NCBI RefSeq assembly: GCF_024138675.1
Contig: NZ_CP090959.1
Span: 1,581,501-1,645,500 of the forward strand
Direction of reading: 5' to 3'
Length of the DNA: 64,000 bases
Source: Simiduia sp. 21SJ11W-1
GTDB taxonomy: Bacteria; Pseudomonadota; Gammaproteobacteria; Pseudomonadales; Cellvibrionaceae
Shown here: piece after piece, positions 19,520-29,891 of the stretch
How positions within the stretch are numbered: the first letter of the stretch is position 1
Layout of the letters: every line of letters starts with the position of its first letter
Notes under the pieces: generated by a model
What the model saw: the letters and a program-made list of their open reading frames with translations, nothing else
What the model was told of the DNA's origin: nothing
Databases searched by the model: none
Made by a program: the position numbers and the translations under genes

Positions 19520-22500
19520 ATGCGTCTTCGTAAGTTGGCTTTATCAATTGGGGTGTCAGCTGCGCTGGTCTCCAATCTGGGTTTCGCCCTTGGATTGGGT
19601 GAAATCAAGCTCAACTCGGCATTGAATCAACCGCTCGATGCTCAAATCAAGCTCCTGCAGGTCAGAGACCTCAGTGAAGAAGAGATAGTGGTGCAGCTGG
19701 CTTCCCGTGAAGCTTATGAGCGCGCCAATGTCGAGCGCTTGTTTTTCCTGAGCGGCATGAAGTTTGAGGTGGTACTGGATAACCCCAGCAACCCCCACAT
19801 TCGGGTCACCACGCAGGAAAACGTGCGCGAGCCCTATTTGAATTTCCTGTTGGAAACCCAGTGGCCTACCGGGCGCATGCTGCGCGAATATACGGTGCTG
19901 ATGGATTTGCCCACCTTCAGTGAGAAAAACCAGAAGGCGGTATCGGCACCTAGCCAATCTGCGCCTGCATCTGTACCTGTGCGCCCGCGCCCGGCAGTGA
20001 AGCCTGCCCAGCCCACGGCTGCTGCACACCCGGCGCCGCGCCCGGTTACCCAGTCGGCACCGGCTGGCGATTACACTGTGCGCGCCAACGACACCCTGTG
20101 GGACATCGCCCTGATGGCGCGCCCGGATCGCGGGTATTCGGTGCAGCAAACCATGCTCGCCATTCAGCGCCTGAACCCCGATGCCTTCATCAACAACAAC
20201 ATTAATCTGCTGAAAAAGGGCCAGGTGTTGCGCTTGCCTTCGGCAGAGGAAATCAGCTCCCTCAGCACGCGCCAAGCCATCAACGAAGTTGCCTATCAAA
20301 ACAGCCAGTGGTCTGGTGGCGCTGCACTTGATGCTAGCCGCCGCAGTGGCGCGGTTGCCAGCCAGTCGAGCGGTCGCGAAGGGCGCGTACAGCTGAGCAG
20401 TGGCAGCTCCAGTTCCGACGTCAACACCGGTAGCGGCCGTGGCCGCAACGTTGAAGCGCTGGAAAATGAGCTGGCTATCGCCCAAGAAGAACTGGGTGCC
20501 GCCCAGCGTCAGAATGAAGATTTACGCGGCCGTGTGTCTGATCTTGAAGAGCAGATCGAAACCATGGAGCGCCTGCTTGAAGTTACCAACGAAGAGCTGC
20601 GCGCTCTGCAGTTGAACTCGGCACAAGCCCTAGAAGGCGGCGAAACGCCGGCAGAGCCAGAGGCAGCACCAGCGCAGGCGGCACCAGCCTCCCCTGAGGT
20701 TGCGGCCACCCCCGAGCCTGCCAAGCCCAACACTGTAGTGGTCAGCAGCAAGCCCGAGCCCACGCTGATCGACACCTTGATGGACAACATCCTTTACATC
20801 GCGCTGGGCTTGCTCGCCGTGATTGGCGGTTTGTTCTTCTGGAAGCGCAAGCAGGAAGATACAGCCGCGGCTGAAGACGAACTGGATTTCTACGAAGAGC
20901 CGGAGTCAGAGCAGGAAGATGATGATCCCTTCGCGCTGCCTGATGATCTGTCATCCGATTACGACGACATGGCAGATGAGCAGCCAGTTGAAGATCTGGA
21001 AGAGCAGGAAAGTGCCGAGGCCGAAACTGCCGATGTGGCAGCCGAAGCCGATATCTACATTGCCTACGGCAAGTACGATCAAGCGGAAGAAATGCTGCTT
21101 AAGGCCTTGGCCCAGGAGCCCGGGCGTGAAGATGTCACTCTCAAGCTGCTGGAAGTCTACGCAGAAACCAAAAACCTTGAAGCCTTTGATCAACACTATG
21201 CAGGCCTGCTAGAGACTGCAGACGGTGCCACCCAGCAGCGCGCAGAAGAGTTGCGCGACTCCATTCCCGGCGCGGGTGAATTTGATCGCACCCAGGTACA
21301 GGCAGTGGCTGGAGCCGCAGCCCTTGGCGCTGCATCGGCGGCGCTGTCTGATGATATCGATCTGGATGCCGGTTTGGATGATTCGGTTGATCCTTTGTTG
21401 AGCCTGGCCGAAGAGGGCGCAGACGACGAAGGCTTCGATGCGCTGGAAGGGCTTGAAGATCTGGATACCGATTTCGGTGACCTGGCGGCCGAAGGCGCCG
21501 GTGAAAGCCTGGATCTGGATGACACCGAGTCGCTGGATTTCGATTTGGACGACCTGGACGATGATTCGGGTAGCGCCGAAGAGTTGTCGCTGGATTTGGA
21601 CAGCGGTGTAGAAGAGTCAGAATCTGCCGACGATTTCAGTCTTGATTTGGGCGACGACGATGAATTCGCCCTGGATCTGGATACCGAGGAAGACAAGCAG
21701 GCGCTCAGCGAACTGTCGCTTGATGGCGAAGACGATTTTGGTTTGTCAGCCGAAGCGGAACCTGCAACGGCCGCGGATGAAGAGTTCAGCCTCTCGCTAG
21801 ACGATGCAGAAGACGAGCCGCTGAGCTTGGATGTCGAAGAGGAAGCCTTTGATCTCGACTTAAGCGCCGCCGATGCAGACAGCTCTGCCAGTGCTGCAGA
21901 CGACGAAGAGTTTGCGCTGAACCTTGATGACGACGGCGACCTGTCGGTTGATTTAGGCGATATGGGCGAAACAGCGCCCGCTGAGGAGGCCACCGAAAGC
22001 TTTGATCTCTCGCTGGATGACGAGCTGGATCTGTCGGCAGCCGAGCCAGAGGCGCCGGCAGTGGCAGCGCCGGCCGCGACACCTGAGCTATCACCCGATG
22101 ATGAGCCTGAATCCCTCAGTGTTGAGGCAGATGATTTTGATTCGGCTGGCGACTTTGGCGATATGGATCTGGCCGCCCTCGATGAAGAAATGGATACCCT
22201 GTCTGCGGACCTGGATTTGGATGACGATCTGGCCGCATTGGATGACGAGCCAGCTACAGAGCAAGAGCCGGAGTTTGATATCAGTGCTGATCTTGGTATT
22301 GAAGATGGCGCCGATGAATTGCCACCGCTGGCTGCAGATGATCAGGTGTTTGATGAAGCCTTGGCAGATGCACCCGCCGGCGGCGATGACGATGAAGGCG
22401 TAGACGCCGAGCTGGGCTTTTTGGCCGATAGCGATGAAGTGGCCACCAAGCTTGATTTGGCCCGCGCGTACATCGACATGGGCGATAGCGAAGGTGCACG

Positions 22501-22582
22501 CGATATTCTGAGCGAAGTGCTGGAAGAGGGCGATGCCACCCAAAAAGGCGAGGCAGAAGAGCTTATGTCTCGTATTGGCTAG
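19520..22582 (+). CDS. fimV: FimV, polar peptidoglycan-binding hub protein
   Basis: Product of 1020 residues. A signal peptide (about 1-24) precedes the FimV N-terminal domain (GLGEIKLNSALNQPLDAQIKLL). A Pro/Ala-rich linker leads to a LysM peptidoglycan-binding domain (about 185-240, DYTVRANDTLWDIA) and a coiled coil (about 305-370). One membrane helix (about 420-442) is followed by a very acidic cytoplasmic part with a TPR-like unit (about 510-570) and the conserved C-terminal FimV domain (KLDLARAYIDMGDSEGARDIL). In Pseudomonas it organises the pole, type IV pili and cAMP signalling. The cytoplasmic region has an unusual density of short Asp/Glu/Leu/Ser repeats (about 620-960). AAAAGGA precedes ATG. 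Confidence 0.96.
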   Translation: MRLRKLALSIGVSAALVSNLGFALGLGEIKLNSALNQPLDAQIKLLQVRDLSEEEIVVQLASREAYERANVERLFFLSGMKFEVVLDNPSNPHIRVTTQENVREPYLNFLLETQWPTGRMLREYTVLMDLPTFSEKNQKAVSAPSQSAPASVPVRPRPAVKPAQPTAAAHPAPRPVTQSAPAGDYTVRANDTLWDIALMARPDRGYSVQQTMLAIQRLNPDAFINNNINLLKKGQVLRLPSAEEISSLSTRQAINEVAYQNSQWSGGAALDASRRSGAVASQSSGREGRVQLSSGSSSSDVNTGSGRGRNVEALENELAIAQEELGAAQRQNEDLRGRVSDLEEQIETMERLLEVTNEELRALQLNSAQALEGGETPAEPEAAPAQAAPASPEVAATPEPAKPNTVVVSSKPEPTLIDTLMDNILYIALGLLAVIGGLFFWKRKQEDTAAAEDELDFYEEPESEQEDDDPFALPDDLSSDYDDMADEQPVEDLEEQESAEAETADVAAEADIYIAYGKYDQAEEMLLKALAQEPGREDVTLKLLEVYAETKNLEAFDQHYAGLLETADGATQQRAEELRDSIPGAGEFDRTQVQAVAGAAALGAASAALSDDIDLDAGLDDSVDPLLSLAEEGADDEGFDALEGLEDLDTDFGDLAAEGAGESLDLDDTESLDFDLDDLDDDSGSAEELSLDLDSGVEESESADDFSLDLGDDDEFALDLDTEEDKQALSELSLDGEDDFGLSAEAEPATAADEEFSLSLDDAEDEPLSLDVEEEAFDLDLSAADADSSASAADDEEFALNLDDDGDLSVDLGDMGETAPAEEATESFDLSLDDELDLSAAEPEAPAVAAPAATPELSPDDEPESLSVEADDFDSAGDFGDMDLAALDEEMDTLSADLDLDDDLAALDDEPATEQEPEFDISADLGIEDGADELPPLAADDQVFDEALADAPAGGDDDEGVDAELGFLADSDEVATKLDLARAYIDMGDSEGARDILSEVLEEGDATQKGEAEELMSRIG

Positions 22583-22598
22583 CGCCAAACTTGCCAAA

Positions 22599-22633
22599 AG
22601 GCCCTGCAGGCGTTAGCTTGCAGGGCCTTTTTT
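22599..22633 (+). terminator. Terminator of fimV
   Basis: GGCCCTGCA and TGCAGGGCC pair around a short loop and are followed by six T, 17 bases after the fimV stop. A flanking A-run suggests it may also work in the other direction. Confidence 0.93.
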
Positions 22634-22660
22634 ATGCCCACTCGTTGATGGCCGGACCCA

Positions 22661-23533
22661 GTGCAGAAAATTTACACACCCAATTGTGAAATCGTGAATG
22701 GCGTAAGCCTGCCTGAGGGCGTGCGGCGCGTAGCCTTGGCCCTTGAGTATCATGGCGGTAGCTTTCGTGGCTTCCAGCAGCAGGAGGCAGGGGTGCCCAC
22801 GGTGCAGGCGTCATTGCAGGATGCGCTTTCAAAAGTGGCCAATGAGCCCATCACCCTTGTGTGTGCCGGGCGCACAGATGCCGAGGTGCATGCCACTAAT
22901 CAGGTGGTGCATTTTGATACCCGTGCCGTGCGTAGCGCGAAGGCCTGGACGGCCGGGGTGAACGCCAATTTGCCCGCGGGGGTAGCGGTAAAGTGGGCCG
23001 CTGAAGTGCCACCTGCCTTTCACGCGCGTTTCAGTGCCCGCGAGCGCACCTATCGCTACATTATTTTCAACTCGCCCATGCGGCCCGCGCTGCAGCACGA
23101 TCAGCTTACCTGGTGCCGCGAGCCGCTGGATGTAAACCGCATGCGGGCCGGCGCCAAGCACCTGTTGGGTGAGCATGACTTCAATGCCTTTCGCGCCGCC
23201 CAGTGCCAGGCCAGACATCCGGTACGTGAAATCAAGCGTATCGATTTAGCGGTGCGCGGGGATCTGATCATCATGGAGATCACCGCCAACGCGTTTTTGC
23301 ACCACATGGTGCGCAACATTGCCGGTGTGCTGATGCGCGTGGGCAAGGGTTGGGCCGAAACAGGCTGGGTGGGCGAGGTGCTGGCTTCGAAAGATCGTAC
23401 CCAGGCTGCGGAAACCGCACCCCCTTATGGGTTGTATTTGGTGCACGTGGCTTACCCGCAGGAATTTAACCTGCCCCAGTTCCGGCCAGGCCCCTGCTTT
23501 TTGGCCGAAAAACTGGGTGATTTTAGCCGTTAG
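22661..23533 (+). CDS. truA: tRNA pseudouridine(38-40) synthase
   Basis: Product of 290 residues with the TruA core: LALEYHGGSFRGFQQQ, catalytic Asp73 in CAGRTDAEVHATNQVVHF, and HHMVRNIAGVLMRVG near the end. It makes pseudouridine in the anticodon arm of many tRNAs. The GTG at 22661 is provisional: about 20 residues before VRRVALALEYHG are not part of the core, and an internal GTG could be used. The place between fimV and trpF is conserved in Pseudomonas. Confidence 0.93.
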   Translation: MQKIYTPNCEIVNGVSLPEGVRRVALALEYHGGSFRGFQQQEAGVPTVQASLQDALSKVANEPITLVCAGRTDAEVHATNQVVHFDTRAVRSAKAWTAGVNANLPAGVAVKWAAEVPPAFHARFSARERTYRYIIFNSPMRPALQHDQLTWCREPLDVNRMRAGAKHLLGEHDFNAFRAAQCQARHPVREIKRIDLAVRGDLIIMEITANAFLHHMVRNIAGVLMRVGKGWAETGWVGEVLASKDRTQAAETAPPYGLYLVHVAYPQEFNLPQFRPGPCFLAEKLGDFSR

Positions 23534-23654
23534 CCCGCAGTTTTAACGGGGCTTTTCTGCTAGTATTCGGCCTCCGTTATCGCCCGTCTCTACAACCGGC
23601 CGATTAACACCCAATGCCCCGCATACACCAGCAGGCAGTAACGAGTTTGGCTTG

Positions 23655-24302
23655 ATGACTCATCAGAGAACACGTATCAAAATTTGCGGCATCACGCAGC
23701 TGGAAAACCTACTGGCAGTTGAAGCCTGTGGCGTAGATGCGTTGGGATTTGTATTTTATCCGCCGAGCCCCCGGGCGGTGACAGCGGCGCAGGCGGCAAC
23801 GCTTGTGAAGGCGCTCGGCCCCTTTACCCAGCGGGTGGGCTTGTTTGTGAATGCAAACGCTCGCGAGGTAGAGGCGGTGCTCGCCGAGGTGGCGCTCAGC
23901 ATGTTGCAGTTTCACGGCGATGAACCGGCAGGCTTTTGTGAGCAGTTCGGGCGGCCTTACTTCAAAGCCCTGCGCATGCGCGACGATCTGGACATTGCCG
24001 CGGCAATGGCGGCGCACCCAAAGGCTGCCGGGTTCTTGCTGGATGCCTATCGGCCAGGCGTGCCCGGCGGCACCGGCGAACAATTTGACTGGGCGCGCGT
24101 GCCCGCTCACAACCGCCGCCCGCTAGTGCTGGCCGGCGGCTTGAGTGCCGGCAATGTGGCCCAGGCCATTGAACAAACGGGTGTCTACGGGGTAGATCTC
24201 AGCGGTGGTGTGGAAGCCGCGCCCGGCGTTAAAGATATTGAAAAAGTGCGTGCCCTGGTGGCGGCTGTAAAGGCGGCCGATACCGCGCAGGCGGCAACAT
24301 AA
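23655..24302 (+). CDS. trpF: Phosphoribosylanthranilate isomerase
   Basis: Product of 215 residues, a TIM barrel performing the Amadori rearrangement in tryptophan synthesis. Marks are RIKICGITQLEN with the catalytic Cys, DALGFVFYPPSPR, LLDAYRPGVPGGTGEQFDW and a phosphate loop VYGVDLSGGVEAAPGVKD. It starts at ATG 23655; a TTG sits directly before it. The stop is 24 bases before the chosen trpB start. Confidence 0.95.
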   Translation: MTHQRTRIKICGITQLENLLAVEACGVDALGFVFYPPSPRAVTAAQAATLVKALGPFTQRVGLFVNANAREVEAVLAEVALSMLQFHGDEPAGFCEQFGRPYFKALRMRDDLDIAAAMAAHPKAAGFLLDAYRPGVPGGTGEQFDWARVPAHNRRPLVLAGGLSAGNVAQAIEQTGVYGVDLSGGVEAAPGVKDIEKVRALVAAVKAADTAQAAT

Positions 24303-24326
24303 TTGGAATTGGCAACGGAGTGGAAA

Positions 24327-25571
24327 GTGTCGAATAAAGATAATGGTTCACCGCAAGTAGATTTTGATGCGGTTCCCGATGCAAAGGGCCGGTTTGGCGA
24401 ATATGGTGGCCGGTTTGTGTCTGAAACCCTCATTCACGCGCTCGACGAGCTGGATGCGATGTACCGCAAGCTCAAGCAAGATCCCGAGTTTCAGGCCGAA
24501 TTCGATCGCGATCTGGCCCACTATGTGGGGCGCCCGTCGCCGTTGTATTTTGCAGAGCACCTCACCCGCAAGGTGGGCGGTGCCAAAATTTACCTAAAGC
24601 GCGAAGATTTAAACCACACCGGCGCCCACAAGGTTAACAACACCATCGGCCAGGCATTGTTGGCCAAGCACTCGGGCAAGCAGCGGGTGATTGCCGAAAC
24701 CGGTGCCGGCCAGCACGGTGTGGCCTCGGCTACAGTGGCTGCGCGCTTGGGCCTAAAGTGCCAGGTGTACATGGGTGCCGAAGACGTGCGCCGCCAGGCG
24801 CTGAATGTGTACCGCATGAAGCTCTTGGGCGCTGAAGTGATCGCCGTGCAATCTGGCTCCAAGACACTCAAAGATGCCATGAACGAGGCCATGCGCGATT
24901 GGGCCACCAACGTAGACGACACTTTCTACATCATCGGCACAGCCGCAGGCCCGGCGCCTTACCCGGAGCTGGTGCGCGATTTCCAGTGTGTGATTGGCCG
25001 CGAGGCCCGCGCCCAATCGCTCGAGCAAATTGGGCGCCTGCCCGATGCGCTGGTGGCCTGTGTGGGCGGTGGCTCCAATGCCATCGGCCTGTTCCACCCC
25101 TTCCTGAAAGATGAGCAAGTGGCCATGTATGGCGTTGAAGCCGGTGGCGACGGGGTTGAAACCGGCCGCCATGCCGCGCCTTTGAACGACGGTATTCCCG
25201 GTGTATTGCACGGCAACCGCACCTACCTGATGGAAGACGAGAACGGCCAGATTATTGATACCCACTCGGTATCGGCGGGCCTCGACTACCCCGGTGTGGG
25301 CCCCGAGCACGCCTACCTGAAAGACATTGGCCGGGCTAAGTATGTAGCCATTAACGACGATGAAGCGCTGGATGCCTTCCGCACCCTCACGCGCGTAGAG
25401 GGCATTATGCCGGCGTTGGAATCGAGCCACGCTGTGGCCTATGCCATGAAGCTTGCCGCCACCATGAGCCCTGAGCAAACGGTGCTGGTAAACCTCTCCG
25501 GGCGCGGCGATAAAGACATCCACACAGTGGCGGAAATCGACGGTATTACCGTAGGCAGCATCAAAAGCTGA
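24327..25571 (+). CDS. trpB: Tryptophan synthase beta chain
   Basis: Product of 414 residues. This PLP enzyme joins indole to serine. The PLP lysine is in [15 protein letters not shown], the phosphate loop in [15 protein letters not shown], and the indole channel segment in [15 protein letters not shown]. The GTG at 24327 has GGAG about 8 bases upstream; the TTG at 24303 is possible but has no ribosome site. In Pseudomonas trpBA sits elsewhere next to trpI, so the position between trpF and accD is a lineage-specific arrangement. Confidence 0.96.
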   Translation: MSNKDNGSPQVDFDAVPDAKGRFGEYGGRFVSETLIHALDELDAMYRKLKQDPEFQAEFDRDLAHYVGRPSPLYFAEHLTRKVGGAKIYLKREDLNHTGAHKVNNTIGQALLAKHSGKQRVIAETGAGQHGVASATVAARLGLKCQVYMGAEDVRRQALNVYRMKLLGAEVIAVQSGSKTLKDAMNEAMRDWATNVDDTFYIIGTAAGPAPYPELVRDFQCVIGREARAQSLEQIGRLPDALVACVGGGSNAIGLFHPFLKDEQVAMYGVEAGGDGVETGRHAAPLNDGIPGVLHGNRTYLMEDENGQIIDTHSVSAGLDYPGVGPEHAYLKDIGRAKYVAINDDEALDAFRTLTRVEGIMPALESSHAVAYAMKLAATMSPEQTVLVNLSGRGDKDIHTVAEIDGITVGSIKS

Positions 25572-25598
25572 TCGGCAAACGAGCAAATTGGAAACGCT

Positions 25599-26408
25599 AT
25601 GAACCGTATAAACAAGTGCCTGCAGGCTCTGCAGGCCGAAGGCAAGAAAGCACTGGTTACCTATATCGTAAACGGTGATCCAAAGCCCGGTGTAACCTTG
25701 GCTACCATGCACGCCCTGGTGGCCCAGGGCGCCGATATTCTTGAGTTGGGTGTACCATTTTCAGACCCCATGGCCGATGGCCCTGTGATTCAAGCCGGCC
25801 ACGAGCGCGCACTGGCGCACAACACCAGCCTGCGCGATACCCTGGCGGTGGTGCAGGCGTTTCGCGAAACCAACCACAATACGCCCGTGGTGCTTATGGG
25901 CTATGCCAACCCGGTGGTGCGCATGGGCTATGAAACCCTGGCAGACAGGGCCGTGGCCGCCGGCGTTGACGGCTTTTTAACGGTGGATTTACCGCCCGAA
26001 GAAGCCACCGAATTCAACGCACTGTTAAGGGCTCGAGAGCTTGAAAACATCTTCCTGCTGGCGCCCACCACCACCGATGATCGCATGGGCAGTGTGGCCG
26101 CACTGGCCGGTGGCTTCCTTTACTATGTGTCGTTGAAGGGTGTGACCGGTGCAGGGCATTTGGATATTGCCTCAGTCACCGATAAAATTGCCGCTATTCG
26201 CCGCCATTCCACGCTGCCTTTGTGCGTGGGCTTTGGCATTAAAGATGCCGATTCCGCCAAAGCGGTGGGCACAGTGGCCGATGGCGTAGTGGTGGGCAGC
26301 CTGCTGGTAGCCAAAATGGGTGAGTTTGCGGATCATTCGGCCAGCGAAATTGCCGAGCAAACCGCGGCCCTGATTGCGCCGCTGCGCACAGCGCTAGACA
26401 GCCTTTAA
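25599..26408 (+). CDS. trpA: Tryptophan synthase alpha chain
   Basis: Product of 269 residues, a TIM barrel that splits indole-3-glycerol phosphate and passes indole to TrpB. The catalytic Glu and Asp lie in ILELGVPFSDPMADGPVIQ, and the phosphate site in FGIKDADSAKAV and GVVVGSLLV. It lies 27 bases after trpB and 44 before accD, consistent with one trpFBA-accD-folC transcript. Confidence 0.96.
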   Translation: MNRINKCLQALQAEGKKALVTYIVNGDPKPGVTLATMHALVAQGADILELGVPFSDPMADGPVIQAGHERALAHNTSLRDTLAVVQAFRETNHNTPVVLMGYANPVVRMGYETLADRAVAAGVDGFLTVDLPPEEATEFNALLRARELENIFLLAPTTTDDRMGSVAALAGGFLYYVSLKGVTGAGHLDIASVTDKIAAIRRHSTLPLCVGFGIKDADSAKAVGTVADGVVVGSLLVAKMGEFADHSASEIAEQTAALIAPLRTALDSL

Positions 26409-26452
26409 TCGCAAATATTAGAAAATACAATTTAAGACGTGGGTAAAAAATC

Positions 26453-27316
26453 ATGAGCTGGTTGGACAAAATTGTCACCAATGTCGTTCGCAAAGACCCC
26501 AAGCGCGCCGAGAGCAAGGTGCCCGAAGGACTGTGGAAAAAGTGCCTGAAGTGTGCGGCCGTATTGTACCGTCCGGAGCTTGAGCGCAACCTGGATGTGT
26601 GCCCCAAGTGCGATCACCACATGCGCATTGGCGCGCGCCGCCGTTTGGATATTTTCCTGGATCCGCAAGAGCGCCATGAAATTGCCGCCGATGTGCTGCC
26701 CGTTGATCGCCTCAAATTCAAAGATATCAAGAAGTACAAAGATCGCCTGTCTCAAGCCCAAAAAGACACCGGCGAAAAAGACGCACTCGTTGCCATGAAA
26801 GGCCTGCTTAAAGGCATGCCTGTGGTGGCTGTGGCCTTTGAATTTGCCTTCCACGGCGGCTCTATGGGCTATGTGGTAGGCGAGCGCTTTACCCGTGCGG
26901 CCCAGCTTGCGCTGGAAGAGAAAATCCCGCTTGTGTGCTTCTCGGCTACCGGTGGTGCGCGCATGCAAGAGGCCTTGATTTCGCTCATGCAAATGGCCAA
27001 AACCAGCGCCGTGATCGAGCGCATGAAAATGGCCGGTGTGCCTTATATTTCCATCATGACAGACCCGGTATACGGTGGCGTTTCGGCAAGCCTTGCCTTG
27101 CTTGGCGACATCAATGCCGCAGAACCCGGTGCCCGTGCAGGCTTTGCCGGCCCCAATATCATTGAGCAAACCATTCGCCAAAAGTTGCCCAAGGGCTTCC
27201 AGCGCGCGGAGTTTTTGCTAGAGCATGGCGCCATCGACATGATTATCCCGCGCGATAAAATGCGCGACAAAGTGGCCGGCCTGTTGGCGAAGTTCACCAA
27301 TAGCAAGGTGGCCTGA
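26453..27316 (+). CDS. accD: Acetyl-CoA carboxylase carboxyltransferase beta subunit
   Basis: Product of 287 residues. The N-terminal zinc ribbon has four Cys ([14 protein letters not shown] and CPKCDHH), then a crotonase-fold carboxyltransferase domain ([14 protein letters not shown]-like region, [14 protein letters not shown]). With AccA it transfers CO2 from biotin-AccB to acetyl-CoA. An accD-folC pair is common in proteobacteria. Confidence 0.96.
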   Translation: MSWLDKIVTNVVRKDPKRAESKVPEGLWKKCLKCAAVLYRPELERNLDVCPKCDHHMRIGARRRLDIFLDPQERHEIAADVLPVDRLKFKDIKKYKDRLSQAQKDTGEKDALVAMKGLLKGMPVVAVAFEFAFHGGSMGYVVGERFTRAAQLALEEKIPLVCFSATGGARMQEALISLMQMAKTSAVIERMKMAGVPYISIMTDPVYGGVSASLALLGDINAAEPGARAGFAGPNIIEQTIRQKLPKGFQRAEFLLEHGAIDMIIPRDKMRDKVAGLLAKFTNSKVA

Positions 27317-27321
27317 TTTCC

Positions 27322-28596
27322 GTGCGATTTGAGCGCTTGTCCGATTGGTTGCGCTGGCAAGAGCAGCACCACCCCAGCGCAATCGAGCTCGGCCTAGGCC
27401 GGGTGCGGCAAGTGGCAAGCCGGCTGGATCTGCTGGCGCCAGCGCGTGCGGCCACCAAGGTCATCACAGTGGCTGGCACCAACGGCAAGGGCAGTGCGGT
27501 GGCAACCCTGGCTGCCCTGTTGCGTGCCCAGGGCGCAAGTGTTGGCGCCTATACCTCCCCGCATTTAATGGATTACAACGAGCGCATTCGCGTGAATGGC
27601 GAGCCCGCAAGCGATGCGCTTATATGCAATGCCTTCGCCGCCATCGATGCCTGCGCCCAAGATATCAGCCTGACCTATTTCGAATTTGGCACCCTGGCTG
27701 CGCTCTGGATCTTCCAGCAGTTGGCGGTAGATTACTGGGTGCTGGAAGTGGGGCTGGGCGGGCGCCTGGATGCCGTCAACATTGTTGATGCCGATGTGGC
27801 CATCATCACCAGCATTGCGCTCGATCACCAGGATTGGCTAGGCGACGACATTGCGCAAATTGGCCGTGAAAAAGCCGGCATTGCGCGCGCCGGTAAACCG
27901 CTTGTTTATGCCGACGCCGAGCCGCAGGCATCAGTGCTGGAGGCCGCCCAGGCTGCCGGCGCCCAGTGCCTGCTTACCGGGCGCGACTACACAGTACGCA
28001 CCTTTGCCGGCCAATGTGAGCTGCGCTGGGGTGCCCACACTCTGGCATTCCCCGAGCCCCACTTGCCGCTGCCAAGCGTCAGTGCCGCCCTGGTGGCACT
28101 GTTGAGCCTGGGGCTTGCCATCAACCCTGTGTGGGTGCAGCGCCTGGGCGATTTGCGGGTGCCGGGCCGCTTTCAGCAATTCACTTGGCAGGGCCGCCAG
28201 TGGCTGCTGGATGTTGCCCACAATCCGGCTGCCTGCAAATACTTTGCCGAGCGCGCGCGCGCGCTCGATGCCCGCGGGCGCACCCACGCCATAGTGGCGA
28301 TGATGGCCGATAAAGATCAGGCCGGCGCGCTTTCTGAGCTGGCGCCCTTGGTGGATGAATGGTTCTTCGCCAACCTGCCGGGTAACCCCCGTGCCGCGCG
28401 CGCGGAGCAATTGGCAGCACTGGTGCCGGGCAGCCCGCGCACCCTGGCCGATGTGCCGGCCGCGCTCAATCAAGCACTGAAAGACAGCCGCGCCGGTGAT
28501 AGCATTTGGGTGCTGGGTTCGTTTTTTACCGTGGCCGCCGCCTTGCAATGGCTGCAGGCACAAGGTGCAGATGTGGCACCGGCTGGCAACAATTGA
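27322..28596 (+). CDS. folC: Bifunctional folylpolyglutamate/dihydrofolate synthase
   Basis: Product of 424 residues of the Mur-ligase type. The ATP loop is VAGTNGKGSAVATLAALL, the omega loop TSPHLMDYNERIRVNG, and the metal/folate site is in EVGLGGRLDAVN and TSIALDHQDWLG. It adds glutamate to folates. The GTG start lies 6 bases after accD and shows translational coupling. Confidence 0.95.
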   Translation: MRFERLSDWLRWQEQHHPSAIELGLGRVRQVASRLDLLAPARAATKVITVAGTNGKGSAVATLAALLRAQGASVGAYTSPHLMDYNERIRVNGEPASDALICNAFAAIDACAQDISLTYFEFGTLAALWIFQQLAVDYWVLEVGLGGRLDAVNIVDADVAIITSIALDHQDWLGDDIAQIGREKAGIARAGKPLVYADAEPQASVLEAAQAAGAQCLLTGRDYTVRTFAGQCELRWGAHTLAFPEPHLPLPSVSAALVALLSLGLAINPVWVQRLGDLRVPGRFQQFTWQGRQWLLDVAHNPAACKYFAERARALDARGRTHAIVAMMADKDQAGALSELAPLVDEWFFANLPGNPRAARAEQLAALVPGSPRTLADVPAALNQALKDSRAGDSIWVLGSFFTVAAALQWLQAQGADVAPAGNN

Positions 28597-28615
28597 GAAC
28601 ACACAGGATTCACCC

Positions 28616-29215
28616 GTGGATGACAAAGTAAAACAGCGATTGGTGGGGGCCGTGGTACTGGCCTCCATTGCCGTGATTTTTTTCCCCAGCCTGTTTGATG
28701 AGCCGGATAACCGCTACATTGGCGGCCAATCCCAGATTCCGCCAGCGCCCACCATTACCCCGCAAGTGATTGCAGAGCCTGTTCGCCCGGAAAATATCGA
28801 GCCGGCAAAAGCGCCCGATGAGATGTACGCACTCATTGATGAGCCAGAACCCGCAAGCCCATCCGAGCCCGCCAGTGCACCAGCCCCTGAAGCTGCCGCC
28901 GCGCCCATACCTACCCCCACCGTGCCCCCGAGCCCGGCGCCCGAGTCACCCGGCCTGAATGATCAGGGCGTATTGAAAGGGTGGGTGCTGCAGGTGGCCA
29001 GCCTCACAGACCAGGCGCGCGCCGACGACCTGATCAACAGGCTCCAGCAGGCCGGCCACAAGGCCTTCGCACGGCCGTTGGTCAACAGCAAGGGCCAGCA
29101 AGTAGTGCGGGTGTTTGTGGGCCCCAAGGCCGATAAGGCCGCGTTATTGGCCGTAAAGAAAGAGCTGGATGCCAGCTTGAAAGTGAATTCACTGGTGCGC
29201 GAATTTAAACCCTGA
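28616..29215 (+). CDS. SPOR-domain inner-membrane protein (DedD-like)
   Basis: Product of 199 residues: a short cytoplasmic start (DDKVKQRLVG), one membrane helix (about 10-25, AVVLASIAVIFFPSLF), a Pro/Ala-rich periplasmic linker (about 45-115) and a C-terminal SPOR domain (about 122-198, GWVLQVASLTDQARADDLI). SPOR domains bind denuded glycan at the septum. Its place between folC and cvpA matches dedD of E. coli. The start is GTG 28616, with AGGA upstream. Confidence 0.88.
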   Translation: MDDKVKQRLVGAVVLASIAVIFFPSLFDEPDNRYIGGQSQIPPAPTITPQVIAEPVRPENIEPAKAPDEMYALIDEPEPASPSEPASAPAPEAAAAPIPTPTVPPSPAPESPGLNDQGVLKGWVLQVASLTDQARADDLINRLQQAGHKAFARPLVNSKGQQVVRVFVGPKADKAALLAVKKELDASLKVNSLVREFKP

Positions 29216-29317
29216 GGGCGGCGGTGAAATTTCCCTACCGCTGCCCCAGTTCAATTGTTAGAATGCGCGCCACGAACCCCACCGCGTACCCTTTGTACGA
29301 CACCAAAGGAAGCTTCC

Positions 29318-29836
29318 ATGAATTGGGCCGACTGGACGATCCTTGTGATCTTGCTTGTTTCCAGCGTCATCAGTATCTACCGAGGTTTTGTTAAAGAAGC
29401 GTTATCGCTTGTTGTGTGGCTACTCGCAATTTCTATTGCCCTCTGGTTTGACGACCGATTGGCACCCTTGATGGATGGGGTGTCCGAGAACCCCTCCGTG
29501 GTTCATTCCCTGGCCTTTGCGCTACTCTTTCTGGGCACCTTGATTGTGGGTGCTATGGTCAATTACCTCATTAGCCAGCTGGTTAAAATGACCGGCCTGA
29601 CCGGTACCGACCGCTTGCTTGGAATGTTTTTTGGCATGGCCCGCGGGCTGGTAGTGGTGATGGCAATGCTCATTTGGCTGCCGCATTTTCTGCCCGTGGA
29701 TCAAGACCCCTGGTGGCAGGAATCGCGCCTGATTCCCACATTTTTGTCGTTTGAGGGCTGGGCCAAACAATTGGCCAGTGATGCAGGCGACATGCTGAGC
29801 CGTTTGCTCAGCAGCTCCGGCCCGCTGGAAAGCTAG
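29318..29836 (+). CDS. cvpA: CvpA family membrane protein
   Basis: Product of 172 residues with four hydrophobic helices (about 5-22, 27-45, 62-85, 100-120) and the family start NWADWTILVILLVSSVISIYRGF. CvpA is needed for colicin V production and bile/envelope tolerance in enterics; its molecular role is unsettled. It precedes purF as in most gammaproteobacteria. ATG 29318 has AAAGGA upstream. Confidence 0.93.
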   Translation: MNWADWTILVILLVSSVISIYRGFVKEALSLVVWLLAISIALWFDDRLAPLMDGVSENPSVVHSLAFALLFLGTLIVGAMVNYLISQLVKMTGLTGTDRLLGMFFGMARGLVVVMAMLIWLPHFLPVDQDPWWQESRLIPTFLSFEGWAKQLASDAGDMLSRLLSSSGPLES

Positions 29837-29891
29837 CGCGCCGGCACAAAATTCGATTGATGAAGTAGCGTTTTAGCTAAGGTGAGTAAGT

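Noticed and set aside
21196-21993. 265-residue Ser-rich minus-strand ORF
   Set aside because: Antisense of the Asp/Glu/Leu-rich part of fimV; composition is explained by that.
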